From Gammaproteobacteria bacterium (GTDB taxonomy: Bacteria > Pseudomonadota > Gammaproteobacteria > SZUA-229): 9,765 bases of DNA. The stretch lies in NCBI GenBank assembly GCA_030637945.1, contig DAOWFN010000127.1:1-9765 (forward strand). The letters run 5' to 3'. Of this stretch, positions 1 through 6,130 are shown piece by piece (position 1 is the stretch's first letter; every line of letters starts with the position of its first letter). Position numbers and translations under genes: made by a program. The notes under the pieces are model-generated. The model had not been told where the DNA came from, searched no databases, and worked only from the letters and a program-made list of their open reading frames with translations.

Positions 1-65
1 CCGGGTATGTTTCCATGTCCGCGTTCCTGTTCTGATTTTTTAAGTGCGTCGAGTATATATGACAT
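1..65 (-). CDS. gspB: GspB N-terminus (type II secretion accessory protein), partial, cut by left edge
   Basis: The reverse strand from an ATG at 65-63 reads MSYILDALKKSEQERGHG and three more residues before the window ends. This is the characteristic N-terminus of GspB/ExeB/PulB-type proteins: a short cytoplasmic segment before a single membrane helix and a periplasmic domain, both of which would lie outside the window. In the Aeromonas ExeAB system the B protein partners the ATPase GspA/ExeA in placing the secretin in the outer membrane. The gene starts 2 bp after the gspA stop codon, and AAGG at 75-72 lies 6 nt before the ATG, a well-placed ribosome-binding site. Tight spacing implies co-transcription with gspA. 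Only 21 codons are visible, so the assignment rests on the N-terminal match plus the gspA neighbour. Confidence 0.85.
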   Translation of the reverse strand, partial: MSYILDALKKSEQERGHGNIP

Positions 66-67
66 AT

Positions 68-1858
68 CTAGCCTTGTTTGGTGTCGGTAGTTAAAGGTGA
101 TGATATAAGTGAAGGCGTATCCATGCCGGATCGGGTATTCAGATGGATGATGGTTACTGGACCGACGATGCCGTCAGCGGTTAATCCATGTTCTGATTGA
201 AAGGTTTTAATTTTTTCAATCAGAAAGTCGTCATAAGTGTTAATGATACTTGATGGTTGCGAGTTATTAATCTTTGTCAGTTGGATGTTTATCCAGTTGA
301 TGATGTCACCACGATCACCTGGTGTAATGATGGAAGAGTATTTTTCTGGTTTGTTCCATAACAGGATAAATTGTCCGTACCAATATTTATCGAGATCTTC
401 TAGCTTGATGATGTATTTAGTGTTGTTGGAATAAACGGTGGCGAAGTCATCATCGATAGATGTTATCGTAATGTATAAGGTTTTTCCCTGTGCGTTGATC
501 AATGTCAGAACTGCAGGGCGATTGTGTATCTTAAGGCTATTTATATTTCCGTGTTTATATAAACAGTTTAATGAATATGTTTCCGCTTGTTTGCAGGCTG
601 TTGTTTTTGTATTAGCATTGTAGTGTTCTCCCCACGCTTTAAATAGATCTTGATATGCAGATGCAGGATTGTTAGAAGCGTCATCTAATATCTCATCAAT
701 GCTGTTTTGGTTCGTGCCGGTGGCGATTGTTGCTGAGAGTGTGGGTCGCTGTATTTCTTCCTGCGGTTTTATATCCTCACTGAGTAATTCGTCTGTGTCA
801 TCGTGTATTGCTACAGTTGTTGTCTGGGCCTCTTCTGCTTGAGCTTCTTCATATAACTTAACTAATGAATCATTGATAGCTGCTTCAGAGGCCGCTGCTG
901 CTTGTTCGTGTTTTATATCGGAATAAGAGCGGGGGTTAAATAAAATAAAGGCTACGATCGCGATAATAGAAATACTGGAAAAAATAGCTAGAGGATATAA
1001 CCATCGCTTGTTCTTTTGATGTTGTTCGACATTTTTAAGTTCCCCAAAAACCTCTTTGGCCGCTTTTTTTAAAACGGGCGGGCTGACTGCGTAGTGATTT
1101 TCAACGTAGGCGCCTAGCAGTGCCCGGTCGCAAAGTATATTGATAAGCCTCGGTATACCTTTACTTAACTTGAATAAAAGCTTTATGCTGTTTTCCGGGA
1201 ATAGTTGAATGTTTTGTCCTGCGACTGCCAGCCGGTGACTGACATAAGCTTTTACTTCATGTCGGGTTAACGGCTGCAGATGGAATCTTGCAGTTATGCG
1301 TTGCGCAAGCTGGCGCATTTCAGTTTTTGCCAATATGTCGAGTAGCTCTGGCTGCCCGAGAATTATTATCTGTAGCAGCTTGCGTTGATGAGTTTCCAGG
1401 TTGGTCAACAAGCGCAGTTGTTCTAAAACTTTACTGTCCAGATTTTGTGCTTCATCGATGATTAAGACTGTTTTTTCATTGTTTCGATTGCTCTCGATGA
1501 GGTAAGTGTAAATCCTGTCTGTATAAGTTTTGAGGCTATTGTTCGTGCTGTCTGCATCCGTAGGATAGCTGATTTTAAGTTCGTCACAGATCGTTTCAAG
1601 CAACTCAATCTCGTTTACTTTAGGGTTTAGCACCAGAGCAACGTTAGCCTGATCAGGCAGCTGTTCGAGCAGACACCGGCAAATAGTTGTTTTGCCAGTA
1701 CCGACTTCCCCGGTCAGAAGGATGCAGCCACCTTCGCTGTTGAGGCCATAAACAAGATGTGCCAGGGCGTCTCGGTGTTGCGAGGTCATATATAGATAAC
1801 GTGGATCGGGCGCGATAGAAAAAGGCGCCTCTTTAAATCCAAAATATTCGTTATACAT
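68..1858 (-). CDS. gspA: GspA/ExeA-type AAA ATPase with C39-like and peptidoglycan-binding domains
   Basis: A 596-residue inner-membrane ATPase of the GspA/ExeA family, which with GspB binds peptidoglycan and helps assemble the T2SS secretin. The start fits the family N-terminus (MYNEYFGFKEAPFSIAPDPR). The cytoplasmic AAA module has Walker A GEVGTGKT at about 50-57, Walker B VLIIDEAQNL at 131-140 and a family-typical GIPRLINILCDRAL stretch at 234-247. One transmembrane helix spans about 287-307. A low-complexity Ala/Glu-rich linker (about 318-375) follows. A C39-peptidase-like domain covers about 405-500; it has Cys422 and the RPAVLTL segment, but no clear catalytic His, so it is probably non-proteolytic. 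A PG_binding_1 domain lies at about 512-575 (IEKIKTFQSEHGLTADGIVG). MshM-like pilus ATPases share the AAA part, but the C-terminal domains and downstream gspB favour GspA. No strong ribosome-binding site is visible. Confidence 0.93.
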   Translation of the reverse strand: MYNEYFGFKEAPFSIAPDPRYLYMTSQHRDALAHLVYGLNSEGGCILLTGEVGTGKTTICRCLLEQLPDQANVALVLNPKVNEIELLETICDELKISYPTDADSTNNSLKTYTDRIYTYLIESNRNNEKTVLIIDEAQNLDSKVLEQLRLLTNLETHQRKLLQIIILGQPELLDILAKTEMRQLAQRITARFHLQPLTRHEVKAYVSHRLAVAGQNIQLFPENSIKLLFKLSKGIPRLINILCDRALLGAYVENHYAVSPPVLKKAAKEVFGELKNVEQHQKNKRWLYPLAIFSSISIIAIVAFILFNPRSYSDIKHEQAAAASEAAINDSLVKLYEEAQAEEAQTTTVAIHDDTDELLSEDIKPQEEIQRPTLSATIATGTNQNSIDEILDDASNNPASAYQDLFKAWGEHYNANTKTTACKQAETYSLNCLYKHGNINSLKIHNRPAVLTLINAQGKTLYITITSIDDDFATVYSNNTKYIIKLEDLDKYWYGQFILLWNKPEKYSSIITPGDRGDIINWINIQLTKINNSQPSSIINTYDDFLIEKIKTFQSEHGLTADGIVGPVTIIHLNTRSGMDTPSLISSPLTTDTKQG

Positions 1859-1898
1859 GTGTCAGCTAATGGTTTGAGTTATGGTAATAGTGGTGCTT

Positions 1899-1927
1899 AC
1901 TATAACGAAGCATGGGAGGGGAAACAA
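1899..1927 (-). promoter_or_regulatory. Candidate sigma70-type promoter for gspA-gspB
   Basis: In the 103-bp gap between the cyclase stop and the gspA start, the reverse strand carries TTGTTT (1927-1922), a 17-bp spacer and TATAGT (1904-1899). The -10 matches 5 of 6 consensus positions and the -35 only 3 of 6, but the spacing is ideal. Predicted transcription would begin roughly 30-35 nt upstream of the gspA ATG. No terminator hairpin was seen after the cyclase gene, so read-through from the rhodanese-cyclase transcript is also possible. Confidence 0.4.
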
Positions 1928-1961
1928 CAGGCGCTGGTAATTGTCGATAGGCTAAGGTTTG

Positions 1962-3458
1962 TTATCTATCTGCCTTGGGGTCGAATATAAAAACGGTCTG
2001 ATCAAGTGCTTTTGCCTGGTACATGGCTTTATCGGCATTACGGATTAATATTTTTTCATCTTTTCCATGTACAGGGTATATGCTGATACCGATCCTACAC
2101 TTGATATTAATATCATAATCTTTGATATGGAAAGGTGTGTTTAGCGTCTCTACTATACGTTGTGCAACGGCTTTTGCCTGATCTTCTGTTTCGGCAGATG
2201 GAAGTAATAGTCCGAATTCATCACCACCCAATCTTGCGATGGTGGCGCGATATTGTGTTTTTGTGCCGGAAGGCAGCAGCTTGTGTCCCGGTGTATCAGT
2301 ACCAACCCATGAGATCAGGTCTGACTCGCGAAGTATCGCGCCCAGGCGATGTTCAACCTCAAGCAGCAACTGGTCGCCTGCTGACTTACCGTATTCGCTG
2401 TTAACATTTTTGAAGTGCGTTAAATCTAAAATCATCACGCAGAAGTGTGCTTTAAGTTTGTGCCTTAATTTTATGATTTGTTCCAGTAGCTGTTCGAACA
2501 ATAAGCGGTTGTTTTTGCTTTCGGTATAAGCATTTAAGTGAATCCTCTCTAGTACGTCGTGAATTTTTGCCAATGGCGGTATGGTTGACTTCTGAAGTAC
2601 AAATAAGACGATAAAAATGGTAAATGCTGTGGTGAAAAATGCCAGCGCCATAATCCAGTTGCGGTGTTCCTGTACCTCTTTGTTAAATGTGGTCATGTCG
2701 GACAGTAGTGAAATATCCATCATCGGTTTATCGTTTTTATCTGTGATGGGCAAATGAACGATCAGGCAATTATTGCTCTCCAGTGTCGAATCCCAATTCT
2801 TTGATTGATAGATTAAATCTTCATTTAGAGCGTTTATCTGTATAGGCATTGCCAGTGATTGTTCGACTTTCTGTAGACTGTAGGCCAGGTCAGTAATAAC
2901 CTGTATATAACCTTTTGGATTTAATCCACCAAATGGTACGATCACAGCAAATACGGGGATGCCTTTGTAAAGGCATGTTCCTGATATTGTCTGTAGCTTT
3001 GCTGAGCCAAGACGTTCTAATGCAGATCTGCTGAGTCCCGGGCAGATTATTTCACTATCTGATTCTGTGCTGACACCTTCAGTTGATGTGCTGAGTAAAG
3101 TGAAGTCCGTATCAAGGACGTAGAGTTTTAATAGTTTTATTACACCTGCAGTGACAAAATACTGATAAAACTGGTCGTTTAGTTGCTGAGTTAAATCGTC
3201 GTTTCTTCCCAGGTTAAAGTCGCGTTGAAAGTTATTTTCGTGTTCGATGGCCAGTGCCAGATCTAAAGAATTAGATTTTAGATCTTCGAATAAATCATTT
3301 GTTTCGAGATAGGCTAGCTGCTGTACTGACAGCGCATGGTGTTGATAAGCGAATGTCTTATAGGAGTTGCTGATATAGTAAACCAGCATAACACCACATA
3401 GACCAACGATGATGACGGTTACACTAATCTTGTCAGCAAGTGAAAAACGTAAATCCAT
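1962..3458 (-). CDS. Membrane-anchored GGDEF diguanylate cyclase with periplasmic sensor region
   Basis: A 498-residue probable diguanylate cyclase making c-di-GMP from two GTP. Two hydrophobic helices (about 13-30 and 268-288) flank a region of about 237 residues predicted to be periplasmic. It contains LYVLDTDFTLLSTSTEG and PFGGLNPKGYIQVITD and resembles CACHE/CHASE-type extracellular sensors, but I cannot name the family. The GGDEF domain occupies about 335-495. Asp345, Asn353 and Asp362 match metal and substrate positions of active cyclases, and the signature GGDEF is intact at 411-415. The usual second Asp of the DxD pair is Thr347, the Asp after Asn353 is Ser354, and the usual His in GH is Lys358. 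RESD (377-380), the natural candidate RxxD inhibitory site, lies 30 residues before GGDEF instead of 5 because of a roughly 28-residue insertion. No EAL domain is present. The gene starts 5 bp after the rhodanese stop, so the two are probably co-transcribed. Activity is inferred from motifs. Confidence 0.9.
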   Translation of the reverse strand: MDLRFSLADKISVTVIIVGLCGVMLVYYISNSYKTFAYQHHALSVQQLAYLETNDLFEDLKSNSLDLALAIEHENNFQRDFNLGRNDDLTQQLNDQFYQYFVTAGVIKLLKLYVLDTDFTLLSTSTEGVSTESDSEIICPGLSRSALERLGSAKLQTISGTCLYKGIPVFAVIVPFGGLNPKGYIQVITDLAYSLQKVEQSLAMPIQINALNEDLIYQSKNWDSTLESNNCLIVHLPITDKNDKPMMDISLLSDMTTFNKEVQEHRNWIMALAFFTTAFTIFIVLFVLQKSTIPPLAKIHDVLERIHLNAYTESKNNRLLFEQLLEQIIKLRHKLKAHFCVMILDLTHFKNVNSEYGKSAGDQLLLEVEHRLGAILRESDLISWVGTDTPGHKLLPSGTKTQYRATIARLGGDEFGLLLPSAETEDQAKAVAQRIVETLNTPFHIKDYDINIKCRIGISIYPVHGKDEKILIRNADKAMYQAKALDQTVFIFDPKADR

Positions 3459-3463
3459 CGACT

Positions 3464-3889
3464 TTACTTACTGATTAAATATTGTTTATTTTGCCACTCT
3501 TCAAAGCCGCCTCTAAACCAATAGAGATCGGTATAACCACATTCTTTTGCGATGACTACCGCACGATCACTGCGGCGACATTTTGGGCCATTACAGTAAA
3601 AAACCGTTGGGGTGTTTTCTTTGATGAGAGGTAGTAGAGAAGTACAGTCCGTTTCGGTATCAGGTAAGCTGATCGAGCCGGCTATATAACCTTGTCGTCT
3701 ATCCGATTTGATCCGGGAGTCGATAACGATGAGGTCGTCATGTTCATGAGCAAGTTCAATTAATGATTCTGCATCAATCGTTGTACTGCCTTCGATAGAT
3801 TCGGGGCTTAAATAATCGTCGGCAATTGATAGCCTGTAAAAAAACAGGAGTGCTAGTAATAAAAATATTTTTGACGATAATCGAATCAT
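3464..3889 (-). CDS. Exported single-domain rhodanese (sulfurtransferase-like)
   Basis: A 141-residue protein with a Sec signal peptide: a basic start, a hydrophobic stretch at about 8-20 and a probable cleavage after SIA at residue 23. The mature part is a single rhodanese domain. VIDSR lies at 55-59 and GYIAGSISLP at 67-76, the usual D-S/A-R and G-H-I-x-G-A region with Tyr in place of His. The active loop at 99-105 is CNGPKCR with candidate persulfide-carrying Cys99, and the closing motif is FRGGFEEW at 125-132. Further cysteines are Cys82, Cys104 and Cys117. Such domains carry sulfane sulfur or act in thiol redox chemistry; the periplasmic substrate here is unknown. It is the first gene of a probable operon with the downstream cyclase. 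No good ribosome-binding site sits close to the ATG; the nearest AAGG is about 19 nt upstream, inside a 16-bp tandem repeat. Confidence 0.88.
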   Translation of the reverse strand: MIRLSSKIFLLLALLFFYRLSIADDYLSPESIEGSTTIDAESLIELAHEHDDLIVIDSRIKSDRRQGYIAGSISLPDTETDCTSLLPLIKENTPTVFYCNGPKCRRSDRAVVIAKECGYTDLYWFRGGFEEWQNKQYLISK

Positions 3890-3904
3890 TTTATCGAGTA
3901 GAAA

Positions 3905-3936
3905 TTTGCCTTATTTCAATTTTGCCTTATTTCAAT
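3905..3936. repeat. Perfect 16-bp tandem duplication in the rhodanese 5' leader
   Basis: The unit TTTGCCTTATTTCAAT occurs twice with no mismatch, at 3905-3920 and 3921-3936. On the reverse strand, the sense strand of the rhodanese gene, each copy carries AATAAGGCAAA. The array ends 15 bp before the rhodanese ATG. It is probably a slipped-strand duplication. It changes the leader length and doubles an AAGG that could weakly bind the ribosome. No function can be read from it directly. Confidence 0.9.
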
Positions 3937-3950
3937 TAGGAGAATAAGTT

Positions 3951-4043
3951 TGTATAGTGAAAAGTAACGCCGAATCGACAATAACGCAACATGTAAAACA
4001 AGTTGTCGTTAGGTTATAGTGAAAAAAAATAAAAACACGACAA
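3951..4043 (-). promoter_or_regulatory. Two-copy regulatory module, possible tandem leftward promoters for rhodanese-cyclase
   Basis: TATAGTGAAAA occurs at 3953-3963 and again at 4015-4025. In both cases CGACAA follows 12 nt later, at 3976-3981 and 4038-4043, so the two-part module repeats with a 62-bp period although the bases between differ. Read leftward, each module gives TTGTCG, 19 nt, then TATACA (first copy) or TATAAC (second copy): plausible but widely spaced -35 and -10 elements driving the rhodanese gene. An inverted TTGTCG also lies at 4003-4008 on the + strand. The modules could instead be operator sites serving both divergent transcripts. This is inference from sequence alone. 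Confidence 0.35.
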
Positions 4044-4095
4044 AAAGTCAGATTTTTCATGATTATATTATGATTTCGCCATGGATTAAACAGGA

Positions 4096-6129
4096 ATGAG
4101 TGCCTCACAAGCAGCATTTGCGTTACTGATGAAACCGTTAAATTTGGGTTTCACTGAATTGAAGAATCGCGTGATAATGGGGTCGATGCATACCGGTCTT
4201 GAGGAAAGCTGGAATGGTTTTAACAAACTGGCCAAATTTTATGAGGAGCGAGCTGAAGGCGGCGTTGCTCTGATCGTGACAGGCGGCATATCACCAACAC
4301 TCAGCGGCCGTTTATCGCCATTTGCATCGCAATTGAGTTCTTTTTTTCAGTTAGCTAGACACCGAAAATTAATAAAAGCCGTACATCGTCATGAGGCAAA
4401 AATTTGTTTGCAAATATTGCATGCGGGTCGTTACGCTTATCATCCTTTTGCGGTGGCACCGTCAGCTATAAGATCTCCGATATCGCCTTTTTCGCCTAGA
4501 GCATTAAGCTGTAAGCAGATTAAAAAAATCATAAAAGCCTATGCAAATACAGCCAGCCTGGCAAAACGAGCTGGATATGATGGCATAGAGGTGATGGGAT
4601 CAGAAGGCTACTTGATTAACCAGTTTGTTTGTCGTAATACAAATCAAAGGCAAGACGAGTGGGGTGGAACTTTTGAGAACAGAATAAAATTTTCTCTGGA
4701 GATTATCCGAGAGATCCGGCGAGTAGTGGGCGAAAATTTTATTATTATCTATCGACTGTCGATGCTTGACCTACATAAGGATGGCAGTAGCTGGCCCGAG
4801 ATAGTGTTGCATGCCAGGGAAGTGGAAAAAGCAGGTGCAACGATGATCAATACCGGTATCGGCTGGCATGAAGTCAGGATACCAACAATTGCTGCCACGG
4901 TTCCTGAGGCGGGATTTACCTGGGTTACCAACAAACTAAAACAAGCAGTTACCGTCCCCTTAATAACCTCTAACCGTATCAACAGCCCAGAGACGGCAGA
5001 ACGATGTCTGCAGGATGGTGATGCTGATCTCGTGTCGATGGCGAGGCCGTTTTTAGCTGATAGCCAATTCGTGAAAAAAGCGCTGAATAACCAGGCGCAT
5101 CTCATTAATAAATGTATCGCCTGCAATCAGGGTTGTCTGGACCGGGTGTTCAAGGGTGAGCGAGCGACTTGTCTGGTTAACCCGCGAGCAGCTTACGAAG
5201 ATGAATACCCACTGGTCAAAGCGGATCATGCAAAAACAATTATTATCGTTGGTCTGGGTGTCGCCGGACTGTCCTGTGCTTACTATGCAGCAAAACGTGG
5301 ACATCGGGTGATTGCATATGACGCGGAGAATCTCGGTGGGCAGTTTAATCTGGCAGCAGAGATCCCGGGTAAAGAAGTTTATTTTGACACCATACGTTAT
5401 TTTGAAGCGCAGCTTTTGTTGCTAGACGTCGAAGTACATAAAAAACATAAAGTAGGCATAGAAGAATTACGTGATGTCTTTGCTGACGCCATAATATTTG
5501 CCACGGGTGTTACACCAAGAATGCCGGATATTCAGGGTATCGAACATTTCTCCGTCATGGATTATGAAACTGCGATAAAGAACAAATCAACATTAAAGAA
5601 TAAAGTGGCAATTATCGGCGCAGGCGGCATCGGTTTTGATGTGGCTGAAATGTTGATGACGACTAATGAAAATAGTAACGACTGGTATAAAAAATGGAAT
5701 ATCGATACAACTTATCAACAACGTGGAGCTGTGCTCGATGATCCAGGTGTTTCCGATCATGATAGTGAACCAGGGCGCGAAGTTTATTTATTACAGCGCA
5801 AGGATGAAAAGTTAGGAAAAAATTTAGCCCGTACCACGGGCTGGATCAGGCGGCTGTCGTTGAGAAGAGCTGGCGTCAAAATGATGTCAAATGTGTCTTA
5901 TAAAAAAATTGACGATAGCGGTTTGCATATCATGAGTGAAGGTAAAGAGGTAATACTTGCTGTAGACCATGTTGTTATCTGTGCCGGACAGAAATCAGAA
6001 GATGGTCTTTATAAACAACTAGCTGCTCTGGAGCAAGTAGTACATATAATTGGCGGTGCTAAGAAAGCGGCTGAACTAGATGCAGAAACTGCCATCAGAG
6101 AAGGTATGGAACTAGCGTATCGTTTATAA
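4096..6129 (+). CDS. fadH: 2,4-dienoyl-CoA reductase, FadH family (FMN/FAD/4Fe-4S)
   Basis: A full-length 677-residue homologue of E. coli FadH (672), which reduces 2,4-dienoyl-CoA with NADPH during beta-oxidation of unsaturated fatty acids. The N-terminal old-yellow-enzyme-like TIM barrel (about 12-335) has LNLGFTELKNRVIMGSMHTG. Tyr172 in GSEGYLIN and His258 in GIGWHEVRIPT correspond to the catalytic Tyr166 and His252 of E. coli FadH. Cys340, Cys343, Cys347 and Cys359 form the 4Fe-4S pattern C-x2-C-x3-C-x11-C. The FAD site is GLGVAG at 386-391 and the NAD(P)H site GAGGIG at 508-513. The C-terminus GGAKKAAELDAETAIREG matches the family. An in-frame TAA at 4087-4089 makes ATG 4096 the first possible start; AGGA directly abuts it with no spacer, which is odd. 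The next gene starts 1 bp after the stop. Confidence 0.96.
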   Translation: MSASQAAFALLMKPLNLGFTELKNRVIMGSMHTGLEESWNGFNKLAKFYEERAEGGVALIVTGGISPTLSGRLSPFASQLSSFFQLARHRKLIKAVHRHEAKICLQILHAGRYAYHPFAVAPSAIRSPISPFSPRALSCKQIKKIIKAYANTASLAKRAGYDGIEVMGSEGYLINQFVCRNTNQRQDEWGGTFENRIKFSLEIIREIRRVVGENFIIIYRLSMLDLHKDGSSWPEIVLHAREVEKAGATMINTGIGWHEVRIPTIAATVPEAGFTWVTNKLKQAVTVPLITSNRINSPETAERCLQDGDADLVSMARPFLADSQFVKKALNNQAHLINKCIACNQGCLDRVFKGERATCLVNPRAAYEDEYPLVKADHAKTIIIVGLGVAGLSCAYYAAKRGHRVIAYDAENLGGQFNLAAEIPGKEVYFDTIRYFEAQLLLLDVEVHKKHKVGIEELRDVFADAIIFATGVTPRMPDIQGIEHFSVMDYETAIKNKSTLKNKVAIIGAGGIGFDVAEMLMTTNENSNDWYKKWNIDTTYQQRGAVLDDPGVSDHDSEPGREVYLLQRKDEKLGKNLARTTGWIRRLSLRRAGVKMMSNVSYKKIDDSGLHIMSEGKEVILAVDHVVICAGQKSEDGLYKQLAALEQVVHIIGGAKKAAELDAETAIREGMELAYRL

Positions 6130-6130
6130 C

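Larger units (their letters stand above)
3890..4095. other. Divergent intergenic region between the rhodanese gene and fadH
   Basis: This AT-rich stretch of 206 bp separates the leftward rhodanese-cyclase genes from the rightward fadH pair, so it must hold promoters for both. It contains the 16-bp tandem repeat, the two-copy TATAGTGAAAA...CGACAA module and an A-run near 4022-4035. For the rightward direction I found only weak -10-like strings (TATAGT at 4015-4020, TATATT at 4064-4069) without convincing -35 partners. A FadR-type operator was not recognised. Short open frames across this region have no codon or motif support. Confidence 0.7.

Noticed and set aside
2214..2228. Degenerate, inactive GGDEF domain
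   Set aside because: GGDEF itself and the aligned Asp345, Asn353 and Asp362 are intact, so activity is more likely than not despite substitutions nearby.
2135..2529. Forward open frames of 89 and 96 residues opposite the GGDEF domain
   Set aside because: Antisense shadows of a conserved domain; no start signal or motif.
4051..4080. Palindromic operator around TCAT...ATGA upstream of fadH
   Set aside because: Only four outer bases pair cleanly and the interior is AT-rich with mismatches; it is expected by chance in such sequence.
3932..4117. 61-residue reverse open frame across the divergent intergenic region
   Set aside because: It overlaps the fadH start and the repeat modules, has no ribosome-binding site and has no protein-like pattern; the region is better explained as regulatory.
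4749..5304. Reverse-strand open frames of 125 and 83 residues inside fadH
   Set aside because: They lie fully within a strongly supported gene on the other strand and show no recognisable motif.
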